DNA of 64,000 bases from Pseudomonadales bacterium (GTDB taxonomy: Bacteria > Pseudomonadota > Gammaproteobacteria > Pseudomonadales > Azotimanducaceae), in assembly GCA_028281885.1 (NCBI GenBank), contig JANQJA010000009.1:434001-498000 (forward strand), in the 5' to 3' direction. Below, piece after piece: positions 51,337-60,470 of this stretch. A program made the position numbers and the translations under genes. Positions within the stretch are counted from its first letter, which is position 1; each line of letters starts with the position of its first letter. A model generated the notes under the pieces. That model saw nothing but the letters and a program-made list of their open reading frames with translations. It made no database searches and had not been told where the DNA came from.

Positions 51337-52679
51337 GTACGAGACTCCGTTGATCGTCTTTCCACGATCTTCAGAAATGAGCGCCCCTTTAGTTCGTCGG
51401 CAGTAATTCCCGTACCTGTCAGATCTTCCTCACTCAACGCGCCACAATTGATACCTGAAACAAAATAATTCACCAGTCCCTGGCCAGTCGCCGCATCATC
51501 GAATGTGTTACCCACAAGTGACGCCTGCGCAGCCCGATCAACGAAAACCCGCAATCGCTCGGTCGCATCATTCAGCCCCGCCAGGAAGAATGAATAGACC
51601 GCGGCGTACCGCATTGGTATCTGCCCGGCATGAAGGTCCCAGCCCTGATAGAAGCCAAGTCGCAATGAATGCTGGATATTTCGATAGTGCTCGCGCCAGG
51701 CCGCATGGACGACCTGCTCGTTATCACGAATCTGTTCAACCGTGAGATCAGCGCCGCGATGGGGACCGATCGGCATGACATTGGTAATCCCGTCACAGAG
51801 AGCCACCTCCGTCCCTGTCAGGGAGATCTGCATCATATGCCGGGCGAAGTCCACCGCCGGATGCATGTGATCCTGCCAGGTGGATGCGATGTTGCACGAG
51901 GCAGTGTAGTCAAAAGTGCCCAGTACCGCCGTCGATACCCTGCCCCGACCGGCGCGGATCAATCCAGGTATGGCAATTTCACCCGAAGCGCCAAGAATCG
52001 ACTGGATCGTCTCGATCATGACCTCGATCCGGATCGAATTTTTCGGCAGGTCAAATGCCGTCTCAATATGGTCAAGAGCGTCAGCCAGCAAACCCACCTG
52101 TGCCGTACTTGTTACTTTTGGCAGTGTGACGGAGAAGCCATCCGGCAGCCTTCCTGCGCCCCTTATAACAGTTGTCAGAAACAGATCGAGCGTCCGAAGG
52201 GACCTCGCTTTTGCCTCTTCAGTCAGCGCCTTGATACGAATGCCGATGCCAGACGGCAATTCGTCACTGGCCATACCTTCCATCAGGGCTGCCGCGCTGG
52301 TCTCGACGTGCCCGTCCTCTTCCGCGTCGGCCCTGGCACCGTAGCCATCCTCAAAGTCAATCCGATGATCTTCAATCGGTTCCCGTTCCAATTTGTCCCG
52401 GATACGCGCGAAGATGCGGCCGGCCATGTCGAGTTCAATTTCCAGTACCTCGGCCAACTTTTCGGGCGAAGGTGCGTAGGTATCGAAATGATCCCTCGCC
52501 AACCGACCAAGCTTCAGGGCAGCGCCCGGTTTATAGAGTTGCGCACCACCGTATAGGGTGTGAACCGGCTGCCGGGCCAAGGCAACGCCCGGGTACTTTG
52601 CTGCGAACTCGCTGTTGGCTTGCTCAACAGACGAAAGGAGTCTCGCACTTTGCTCCGGCGTTAATGTCAGATCGAACAT
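51333..52679 (-). CDS. HpcH/HpaI (CitE-like) aldolase-fold protein, DUF6986-type
   Basis: 448 residues from the ATG at 52679, with GGAGGG upstream. HRIDFEDGYGARADAEEDGH, GFSVTLPKVTSTAQVGLLAD, IRIEVMIETIQSILGASGEI and AAVLGTFDYTASC-like segments give the acidic metal-binding pattern of the CitE/HpcH barrel. It is longer than the malyl-CoA lyases (about 320) and matches the larger DUF6986 group, whose reaction I cannot name. It is coupled to the Mcd-like gene, so a lyase or hydrolase acting on a CoA ester downstream of that step is plausible. Confidence 0.72.
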   Translation of the reverse strand: MFDLTLTPEQSARLLSSVEQANSEFAAKYPGVALARQPVHTLYGGAQLYKPGAALKLGRLARDHFDTYAPSPEKLAEVLEIELDMAGRIFARIRDKLEREPIEDHRIDFEDGYGARADAEEDGHVETSAAALMEGMASDELPSGIGIRIKALTEEAKARSLRTLDLFLTTVIRGAGRLPDGFSVTLPKVTSTAQVGLLADALDHIETAFDLPKNSIRIEVMIETIQSILGASGEIAIPGLIRAGRGRVSTAVLGTFDYTASCNIASTWQDHMHPAVDFARHMMQISLTGTEVALCDGITNVMPIGPHRGADLTVEQIRDNEQVVHAAWREHYRNIQHSLRLGFYQGWDLHAGQIPMRYAAVYSFFLAGLNDATERLRVFVDRAAQASLVGNTFDDAATGQGLVNYFVSGINCGALSEEDLTGTGITADELKGRSFLKIVERRSTESRT

Positions 52680-52756
52680 CGTTCCCTCCACAGACCGATT
52701 GCATACTAACTGCCCCGGCTGCCGGTGCAAATCGAACCCGATTTCGGTATCTTCTG

Positions 52757-53656
<900 letters not shown>

Positions 53657-53657
53657 C

Positions 53658-54815
53658 GTGCCCCTGCCCCCAACTAAGCTGCCGGATGTGGGCACGACAA
53701 TTTTTACCGTCATGTCCAAGATGGCCCAGGAGCATGGCGCCATCAACCTTTCCCAGGGGTTTCCTGATTTCAACCCACCTTCGCGACTGACGGATCTGTT
53801 AGGCCAGTACACCACCAGGGGATACAATCAGTATCCATCCATGGCGGGTGTGCCCGAACTCCGGGAACAGATTGCCAACAAGATCAGACTCCTTTATGGC
53901 GCCGATCCGGACCCGGAAACGGAGATTACCGTAACCTCGGGTGCAACTGAGGCACTGTTCGTCGCGATCCAGACATGCATCACGCCCGGCGACGAAGCCA
54001 TTGTGCTGGACCCCGCCTACGATGCCTACGATCCTGCGATCAGGCTCGCAGGTGGCATCCCTGTGCACGTTCCCATGACACTGCCTGATTTCCGTCCGGA
54101 CTGGGGCCGGATCGAGCGATCAATAACGCCCAGAACGCGTCTGATCATCGTGAACACACCGCATAATCCCTGCGGCAGCACACTTTCGGCGGAGGACCTC
54201 GCGCGCCTCGATATCATCACGCTGGAACGCAACCTGTTTGTCCTCTCCGATGAGGTGTATGAGCACATGGTGTATGACGGTGGATCGCACCATGGACTGT
54301 TGACCCATGATTCATTGCGGCGTCGCAGCTTCGTGGTGTCTTCGTTTGGCAAGACGTACCACGCGACCGGGTGGAAGGTCGCTTATTGTGCAGCTCCGAT
54401 TGCACTCACCGAAGCGTTCCGCAAAGTCCACCAGTTCGTGACGTTTACAACCCATACGCCAACGCAATGGGCAATCGCAGAGTTCATGCAATCAGACCCG
54501 CAACACTGCCGTGAACTGCCCGCTTTCTACCAGAAAAAACGCGATCTCTTTCTGGAAGAAATGGCAGCGTCCAGATTCAGGCTGACGCCCTCGGCGGGCA
54601 CCTATTTCCAGCTCGCTGACTATGGCGAGATATCTTCGATGCCGGACACCGAATTTGCGCGTTACCTGACGACCGAAGTCGGTGTCGCCGCGATTCCCAT
54701 CTCCGTGTTCTATGAAACTCCGCCGAAGGCCACCTTCGTGCGCTTTTGCTTTTGCAAGGAAGACGCAACCCTGCGGGAGGCCGCTGCAAAATTGCGAACG
54801 CTGGACCGTGTCTGA
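53658..54815 (+). CDS. ybdL: Methionine (glutamine-type) aminotransferase
   Basis: 385 residues, GTG start at 53658 just after hemF. The sequence follows E. coli YbdL closely: KLPDVGTTIFTVMSKMAQEH, INLSQGFPDFNPP, TVTSGATEALFVAIQTCITP, RLIIVNTPHNPCGSTLS, ISDEVYEH-like LSDEVYEHMVYDGGS, and the PLP lysine in SSFGKTYHATGWKVAYC. YbdL transaminates methionine and related 2-oxo acids, with glutamine a favoured donor in the related enzymes. It overlaps the omega-amidase gene by 8 bp. Confidence 0.9.
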   Translation: MPLPPTKLPDVGTTIFTVMSKMAQEHGAINLSQGFPDFNPPSRLTDLLGQYTTRGYNQYPSMAGVPELREQIANKIRLLYGADPDPETEITVTSGATEALFVAIQTCITPGDEAIVLDPAYDAYDPAIRLAGGIPVHVPMTLPDFRPDWGRIERSITPRTRLIIVNTPHNPCGSTLSAEDLARLDIITLERNLFVLSDEVYEHMVYDGGSHHGLLTHDSLRRRSFVVSSFGKTYHATGWKVAYCAAPIALTEAFRKVHQFVTFTTHTPTQWAIAEFMQSDPQHCRELPAFYQKKRDLFLEEMAASRFRLTPSAGTYFQLADYGEISSMPDTEFARYLTTEVGVAAIPISVFYETPPKATFVRFCFCKEDATLREAAAKLRTLDRV

Positions 54816-55581
54816 GATCGCTCTGGTTCAGACTTCGCTGGTCTGGGAGGACGCGCCGGCCAATCGCAACCACATCGATCAGATGCTGGGTGACGATCTG
54901 CACGGCGTCGACCTTATCATTCTGCCTGAGATGTTCTCGACGGGGTTCTCCATGGCATCAGAGCGCCTGGCTGAAACCGAACGTGGTGAAACGCTGGACT
55001 GGATGAAGGCAACGGCAGATCGACTGGGCAGCCACATCTGCGGCAGCCTGATAATTCGCGACCAGGAGCAATGCTATAACCGGTTCTATCTGGTCGCCCC
55101 CGATGGCAACACCGCACATTACGACAAGCGTCATCTGTTCCGGATGAGCGACGAACATCAACACTACGCCGCCGGCACTCAACGCGAACTGATGTCAGTC
55201 GGCAATCTGCACGTGATGCCCCAGATCTGCTACGACCTGCGGTTCCCGGTGTTCAGTCGCAACGACCTGGGGTTTGACCTCATCATCTACGTCGCCAACT
55301 GGCCAGCCGCCCGTCGGGAACACTGGCACACGCTGTTGCGGGCACGCGCCATTGAGAACCTCTGCTATGTTGTTGGCGTCAATCGGGTCGGTACTGACGG
55401 CAATAACATCGAGTATGCCGGAGACTCAGCACTAATTGATTTCAACGGCGTAACGCTCGTTGCCAGCGGCCAGGGTAAAGAAGTCATCAAGCGTGGCCAG
55501 ATCCACCTGGATGATCTGAACCAGTATCGCCAGCAGTTTCCAGCCTGGCAGGACGCGGACCGGTTCAGTCTGAAGGACTAG
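54808..55581 (+). CDS. yafV: Omega-amidase, nitrilase superfamily
   Basis: 257 residues, GTG start at 54808 inside the end of ybdL. The catalytic triad is visible: Glu in LIILPEMFSTGFSM, Lys in AHYDKRHLFRMSDEH, Cys in MPQICYDLRFPVFS. YafV hydrolyses 2-oxoglutaramate or 2-oxosuccinamate to 2-oxoglutarate or oxaloacetate plus ammonia. Paired with the aminotransferase, it pulls glutamine-dependent transamination forward, for example in methionine salvage. The stop overlaps the convergent pyruvate kinase stop. Confidence 0.92.
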   Translation: MSEIALVQTSLVWEDAPANRNHIDQMLGDDLHGVDLIILPEMFSTGFSMASERLAETERGETLDWMKATADRLGSHICGSLIIRDQEQCYNRFYLVAPDGNTAHYDKRHLFRMSDEHQHYAAGTQRELMSVGNLHVMPQICYDLRFPVFSRNDLGFDLIIYVANWPAARREHWHTLLRARAIENLCYVVGVNRVGTDGNNIEYAGDSALIDFNGVTLVASGQGKEVIKRGQIHLDDLNQYRQQFPAWQDADRFSLKD

Positions 55582-57026
55582 ACTGTAATCACGGTGACCG
55601 TTGGCGAGTTCATTGCCGGATCATCGTGAAAGCCACGCACCAGCAGCACGTACTGGCCAGCATCCGCCAGACCCAGTTCTTTGGCGACCCGCCGCGTCAG
55701 CTCATTGGGATTAACGTTACCCGCCTCATCCACCAGCAATGGCACCAGCCCCCAAAGCAGCGCCATTCTGCGGTAGATCGCCGGCGAACTGGTCATGCCA
55801 ACCACCGGCGACGCCGGGCGCGCCGCACTCACCGTGGCCGCACTGGTCCCGCTCGACGAGATCACCACAATGGCGCGTGCCATCAGGTCTTTCGACATAT
55901 GTGCCGTCGCCGTGGCGATGACATTCCATACCGGCAACGGTGGCTCAAACTCCCGCGCCAGGATGCCATAACGGCCAGTCGCCCAGAGATGGGCTTCGGT
56001 CTGTTTGCAAACACGGTCCATGATTTCGACCGCTTCCACCGGAAACGAGCCCACTGCCGTTTCGCCGGACAACATCACCGCGTCCGCGCCGGATACCACG
56101 GCATGAGAGACATCGGTGACTTCCGCCCGTGTGGGTCGCAAATGACTGATCATGGACTCCAGCATCTGCGTTGCGACGATCACCGGCTTGCCCCGTTCCC
56201 GCGCACGGGCAATCAGTTCATCCTGCGCAACGGGCACTTCTTCCGGTGGCAGCTCAACGCCCAGATCGCCTCGCGCCACCATGATTCCATCAGCAATTTC
56301 GATGATACTCTCGGCATTCTCAAGCGCTTCTGGTTTCTCGATTTTGGCAATGATCTGGGCACTGCAATCATGCGTTTCAAGCAACTTCCTCAGCGTCGCA
56401 ACGTCGGAGGCCTGACGGACAAAGGACAGTGCGAAGTAATCGACGCCGGCCGTTATGGCGAAATTCACGTCCTGGATATCCTTGTCCGTCAATGAAGCCG
56501 CCGAAACCGATACCTCCGGCAGATTAATCCCCTTGTGGTTGCTAAGCTGACCACCCTGCACGACTCGGCACCTGATTTCAGTACCTTCGATGGCGAGGAC
56601 AACCAGTTCGAGCAGGCCGTCCGCCAGCAGAATGCGGTCGCCCTCGCTCACGTCGCCGGCCAGTGATTCATACTGTGACGGAATCAGCGCTCGATTGCCC
56701 GGTACCGGCCTGGTGGTCACCGTCACAATATCGCCGGAAGTCAGCGTCACTTCGCCTTCCTCGAATTCGCCGGTTCGGATCTTCGGGCCACTTAGGTCCG
56801 CCATAATCGCAACCGGTACCTTCAGCGCATCCGCACACTCACGGATCGTGGCGATTGCCTGGCGGTGCGCCTCGTAATCGCCGTGAGACATGTTCAGCCG
56901 GAAGACATTGACCCCGGCAGTGATCAGCGCCTGGCATCGTTCGGTTGAACTGGACGCAGGCCCGATGGTCGCGACGATTTTGGTCCGACGATTTTTTAAC
57001 AGGTCGACACGAGTAACGATGGCCAT
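55578..57026 (-). CDS. pyk: Pyruvate kinase (GPKIRTG type)
   Basis: 482 residues. KIVATIGPASSSTERCQALI, VFRLNMSHGDY, IIAKIEKPEALENAESIIEI (catalytic Lys), DGIMVARGDLGVELPPEEVP and the C-terminal domain ending NSPTVTVITV. Lys82 in ADLSGPKIRTG takes the place of the Glu linked to potassium dependence, so this isoenzyme should be K+-independent. It resembles the E. coli PykA type. The other copy is at 24895-26298. A methyltransferase gene diverges from it about 80 bp away. Confidence 0.95.
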   Translation of the reverse strand: MAIVTRVDLLKNRRTKIVATIGPASSSTERCQALITAGVNVFRLNMSHGDYEAHRQAIATIRECADALKVPVAIMADLSGPKIRTGEFEEGEVTLTSGDIVTVTTRPVPGNRALIPSQYESLAGDVSEGDRILLADGLLELVVLAIEGTEIRCRVVQGGQLSNHKGINLPEVSVSAASLTDKDIQDVNFAITAGVDYFALSFVRQASDVATLRKLLETHDCSAQIIAKIEKPEALENAESIIEIADGIMVARGDLGVELPPEEVPVAQDELIARARERGKPVIVATQMLESMISHLRPTRAEVTDVSHAVVSGADAVMLSGETAVGSFPVEAVEIMDRVCKQTEAHLWATGRYGILAREFEPPLPVWNVIATATAHMSKDLMARAIVVISSSGTSAATVSAARPASPVVGMTSSPAIYRRMALLWGLVPLLVDEAGNVNPNELTRRVAKELGLADAGQYVLLVRGFHDDPAMNSPTVTVITV

Positions 57027-57105
57027 GGATTGACTATAAGTAACCCCCCGAAAGGCGGCAATCGCTGTCAGGACAAATCACCATGAATCAGAGTAAAGTG
57101 GCGTC

Positions 57106-57921
57106 ATGGCGGAGCTCAGTATTCCAAGGGCACACTCAAGCAGTTGGTATGACCACCTCGCGGCCGTCCAGCGAGGCTACTACTACCCCTGGGAATCAGT
57201 CGTCGGCGACGGTGATGGCGAAACCGCCTTCGTCAACCTGGTTAACGCGCATCTCACACCAGAGACTCGGGTGCTGGAGGTTGGCTGTGGTCACGGCGAA
57301 CTGGCACTCTCCCTCGCACCTCACTGCGCTTCCGTCACGGCGTATGACCGGGTGGCAAGCTATATTGACCTGGCAATCGATGCGCAAAAAGCCCAGGGAG
57401 TCAGCAACGTCACATTCCTTCATTACGACATGACAGACCCGGCACACGATGAACCGAAGCTGCCGGTCGATGACAACAGCGTCGATCTGATTATCGGTCG
57501 CCGTGCGCCCATTCACTGGATCGCCGACGCGAGACGAGTCTGCGCCAGCGGCGCGACGCTGATCGCGCTCAGCCCCATGGAAGAGCCGATTCCAAAATGG
57601 TCCGACAAACTGCCGCACAAACTACACTATGAAAATTCAGGCCGTCATACCGGGACCGGTTCGATCCACCAATCCGTCGAGAATCGGTTGCACCAGGCAG
57701 GACTGAGATTGCACAGCGGCTGGGGGTACGACGTACCCGAATACTTCAGTACACCCCGGGACCTGTTCAATATGCTCACCTGGGGCCTGCCCGCCGATGA
57801 AATCCCTGAATACGAAGACATCGAATCACGCCTGACGCGAATCTTCGACACCAATGCAGGACCGCATGGTATCGAGTTGCGGCATTGTCGCTTTCTTTGG
57901 AAGGCGCTCATCGAAGACTGA
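57106..57921 (+). CDS. Class I SAM-dependent methyltransferase
   Basis: 271 residues. Motif I is RVLEVGCGHGELALSLAPHC, followed by VTAYDRVASYIDLAIDA and DNSVDLIIGRRAPIHWIADA. YYYPWESVVGDGDGETAF at the N-terminus and a long C-terminal part (TWGLPADEIPEYEDIESRLT) resemble methyltransferases of unknown substrate close to the RlmA/UbiE group, but no zinc cysteines are present. The acceptor cannot be named. It is divergent from pyk. Confidence 0.8.
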   Translation: MAELSIPRAHSSSWYDHLAAVQRGYYYPWESVVGDGDGETAFVNLVNAHLTPETRVLEVGCGHGELALSLAPHCASVTAYDRVASYIDLAIDAQKAQGVSNVTFLHYDMTDPAHDEPKLPVDDNSVDLIIGRRAPIHWIADARRVCASGATLIALSPMEEPIPKWSDKLPHKLHYENSGRHTGTGSIHQSVENRLHQAGLRLHSGWGYDVPEYFSTPRDLFNMLTWGLPADEIPEYEDIESRLTRIFDTNAGPHGIELRHCRFLWKALIED

Positions 57922-57998
57922 CCAATATCCGTTAACGCTCCATTCTCTGTCCTGCGACGACCGCCTATAATCAGGCATCCGCCTCGATGGAGAGCCCT

Positions 57999-59048
57999 TT
58001 GCTTTATTCGATCGGCCAGCAGCTGGCTGATGTTTTTGGTCCCTTTCGACTGCTGACGTCCTACATCTTCCTGACGGGGCTGGGCGCTGCACTGGCGGCG
58101 ATTCTGACCTGGTGGTTATTGCCCCGCTACTGGCATCTGCTGCCGACAGACCGGGGCCGCACCTTTGCGGTGGATGCGGAGAAAAGTATCGGCAAGCCGG
58201 TCAGCGCCGGTTTGATATTCATCCCCCTCTTCGTCTTGATCAGCGCGTTGGTGGTTCCCTACGACCCCATGTTTCTGGGCATTCTGTTATGCGTGGTTGT
58301 GGCCATGGTGGTTGGCTATCTCGACGACCAGGCTGAAGGCGGCTGGAGCGAATACAAGCTCGGTGCCGTGGATCTGGTACTGGCCGTGGCAGCGTCCATC
58401 TTCCTGTGTCAGCTCGAACCTTTTACGCTGTGGTTACCCTTGTTCAAGGACCCGATCGAGATCGGTCCGGTCCTGTTTGTCATCGGCGCCACACCCCTGA
58501 TCTGGGTGTCCATCAACGCCACTAACTGCACCGACGGTGTCGATGGTCTGTCCGCCAGCCTGTCCGGCCTGGCAATCCTGTTTCTGGGCGGCATCCTTTA
58601 TGTCATCGTCGGGCACGCCGATGTTGCGTCCTATCTGCTGGTGCCCCACTACGAGCAGGGTGCGGACTGGGCCATCATGGCCCTCGTGCTGGTCGGGTGC
58701 CTGGCCGGCTATCTTTGGCACAATGCCTATCCCAGCAACGTATTGATGGGAGACGCCGGCTCAAGACCCATCGGTCTGATGCTGGGCGTTCTGGTACTTG
58801 CCTGCGGCAATCCTTTCCTGATCATCGTGGTTGCCTTCGTGGTCCTGGTGAATGGTGCGACCGGCATGATCAAGGTGGCTCTGCTGCGTTTCTTCAACAT
58901 CGGCATCTTTCGTCAGATTCGCTATCCCCTGCACGATCACGTTCGCCACAACATGGGCTGGTCCAACACCCAGGTCCTGGTGAGGTTCATGCTGCTTCAG
59001 GCCGTCGGAACCCCATTGCTCCTGGTCCTGCTGCTCAAGGTTCGCTGA
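57999..59048 (+). CDS. MraY-like polyprenyl-phosphate N-acetylhexosamine-1-phosphate transferase
   Basis: About 349 residues, ten hydrophobic helices. MraY-type active-site elements: VGYLDDQAEGGWSEYKL (Asp pair), INATNCTDGVDGLSASLSG, AYPSNVLMGDAGSRPIGLM (Asp), and YPLHDHVRHNMGWSNTQV, which parallels the MraY HHH loop but reads HDH. The TTG at 57999 has GGAG 6 nt before it and TATAAT at 57966-57971 gives a 20-nt leader; the ATG at 57987 lacks a ribosome site. It is not in a dcw cluster, so it is probably a paralogue with another sugar-phosphate donor. Confidence 0.78.
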   Translation: MLYSIGQQLADVFGPFRLLTSYIFLTGLGAALAAILTWWLLPRYWHLLPTDRGRTFAVDAEKSIGKPVSAGLIFIPLFVLISALVVPYDPMFLGILLCVVVAMVVGYLDDQAEGGWSEYKLGAVDLVLAVAASIFLCQLEPFTLWLPLFKDPIEIGPVLFVIGATPLIWVSINATNCTDGVDGLSASLSGLAILFLGGILYVIVGHADVASYLLVPHYEQGADWAIMALVLVGCLAGYLWHNAYPSNVLMGDAGSRPIGLMLGVLVLACGNPFLIIVVAFVVLVNGATGMIKVALLRFFNIGIFRQIRYPLHDHVRHNMGWSNTQVLVRFMLLQAVGTPLLLVLLLKVR

Positions 59049-59063
59049 CTGACATATCGAAAC

Positions 59064-59732
59064 ATGGTCCTGATCGAGCGACATCTGACGACGCTGGCAC
59101 TGGTCATCGGCCTCGGCCCGATCGTCGCAATCCACCTGACCTATCTGGTCTCGGCGGCCGAAGGCTACGTGCCCTGGTGTTTCCCATACATCGACAGTTG
59201 TACATCCATCAGTGCAACCGGTCGCCACGGCACTGCCTGGTGGCTGTTCAAGGCGACCATGCTGCCCTACGCCGGTTTGTTGATCTTGTTCTGGCACGCC
59301 GTCGCGCGGCGTCTTCGCAGCCTCGGGGATGCAAGCCGCGCACCAGGCGCCATTTACATCATGGGCACCATTGCAGGTGTGTTCCTGATCGTTTACACGG
59401 TGGCGCTGGGTGCCGCGGGAGAGTTACTGCAGCTGCAGCGACGCATCGGCATCATCCTCTACTTCTCCATGACTGCCTTCTGTGAACTGCTGCTCACCTG
59501 GCGTCTTGGCCACGTCCCGATCAAAGACGTTGCACGGACCTTCCATCTGGGCGCCTGTGCAAGCTTTCTGACGCTCGGTCTGGTATCCGTCGCGCTGGAC
59601 GCGACGATGACTGACTACGATTCGATTGAAGACGCCTTCGAGTGGACGCTCGCACTCATCATGCACCTCTATTTCCTGGCGCTCGCGGTGACCCTTCATC
59701 AGACAAAAAAAAGAGCCCCGAAGGGCTCCTGA
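59064..59732 (+). CDS. Frag1/DRAM/Sfk1-like membrane protein
   Basis: 222 residues with six hydrophobic segments. VPWCFPYIDSCTSISATGRH and the following GTAWWLFKATM resemble the P-x-I-S-D-x-x-x-x-x-P-x-x-x-x-F segment of Frag1/DRAM/Sfk1 proteins, which are mainly known from eukaryotes. It lies 15 bp after the MraY-like gene and is probably cotranscribed. The C-terminal residues KKRAPKGS are encoded by DNA that also forms a terminator for the opposite strand. Function is unknown. Confidence 0.6.
   Translation: MVLIERHLTTLALVIGLGPIVAIHLTYLVSAAEGYVPWCFPYIDSCTSISATGRHGTAWWLFKATMLPYAGLLILFWHAVARRLRSLGDASRAPGAIYIMGTIAGVFLIVYTVALGAAGELLQLQRRIGIILYFSMTAFCELLLTWRLGHVPIKDVARTFHLGACASFLTLGLVSVALDATMTDYDSIEDAFEWTLALIMHLYFLALAVTLHQTKKRAPKGS
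59705..59728 (-). terminator. Rho-independent terminator of the secreted-protein gene, inside a convergent gene
   Basis: Reading leftwards, GAGCCC-TTCG-GGGCTC (59728-59713) with a stable UUCG loop is followed by TTTTTTTT. It lies 23 bp past the stop of the secreted-protein gene and inside the last codons of the membrane-protein gene (59064-59732). Confidence 0.85.
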
Positions 59733-59751
59733 GGGTACAGCTTCGAGGGAG

Positions 59752-60285
59752 TCAGATAGGCGTCACCAGGACCGTGACAGTAGCGCCGTAATCGTTGGCG
59801 GAAGACGCTGCCTGCAGGTTGGCTTCTGCGAAAGAAACGGCCAGCGAGGCATTGTCACCACCACCGCAGGTCGTCGATACGCTGCCAGCCAATGCGACTG
59901 TAGAGGCAGTGTTGTAGGTCAGTACTTCGCCGTCCGATGCATCGAGGTCGTCATCGATTCGCGCCGTGAAGGCGATGCTGTCACCGGTTGTCCCTGAATC
60001 AACGGCGAAGGCGCCTGTATCCACCGTCAGCGTGACCGCGTAGTCATCACCGCCGTTACGGTAGACGCAGAACGATGCGCTGTTGTTCATGTCACCCGAG
60101 CCGCTATAGCTACCGAGCGCAATGTCTTTCATGTTGGAAATCTGGACCCGATCAACGATCTCCAGGGTGACATCCGTTGTCCCGTTGGAGTCGCTACCCA
60201 GGCTGCCATCTGAAGCAGCCATCGCGTTCATGGCGAAGGCTGCCAGAAAAGCAATGCTGCAAACGTTGAGATTCGTTGATGTCAT
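59752..60285 (-). CDS. Secreted spore-coat-U/fimbrial-like protein
   Basis: 177 residues, ATG at 60285 with GAGG 9 nt upstream. A signal peptide (NLNVCSIAFLAAFAMNAMAA) is followed by a serine-, aspartate- and glycine-rich beta-strand protein (VTLEIVDRVQISNMKDIALG, SFCVYRNGGDDYAVTLTVDT) with two cysteines that could pair, and the end ANDYGATVTVLVTPI. This recalls spore coat U or chaperone-usher pilin subunits, but no chaperone or usher gene is adjacent. It has its own terminator and a palindrome-rich upstream region. Confidence 0.6.
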   Translation of the reverse strand: MTSTNLNVCSIAFLAAFAMNAMAASDGSLGSDSNGTTDVTLEIVDRVQISNMKDIALGSYSGSGDMNNSASFCVYRNGGDDYAVTLTVDTGAFAVDSGTTGDSIAFTARIDDDLDASDGEVLTYNTASTVALAGSVSTTCGGGDNASLAVSFAEANLQAASSANDYGATVTVLVTPI

Positions 60286-60360
60286 GCCAGTTACCTCAAT
60301 GGGCCGCTAATTCGTTGTCTGTCCTGGATAATTCAAGTCCCGTGCCAACTCCGAAAAGCA

Positions 60361-60394
60361 TTAGATAAAATCTAATATATCAATAGCCTATTGA
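60361..60394. promoter_or_regulatory. Two AT-rich palindromes upstream of the secreted-protein gene
   Basis: TTAGAT-AAA-ATCTAA (60361-60375) and TCAATAG-C-CTATTGA (60380-60394) are perfect inverted repeats 5 bp apart, 76-109 bp before the start of the secreted-protein gene. They are good candidates for binding sites of one or two regulators. Confidence 0.5.
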
Positions 60395-60470
60395 ATATTT
60401 ATGAGAAGCAACTTGAAGAATAGTCGCGGACCACAACTGACCGAAAATGTGACGAAGTCGACCTTCAGCG

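Noticed and set aside
52472..52756. Extended hemF start
   Set aside because: It would be antisense to the aldolase-fold gene start and add residues absent from the HemF family.
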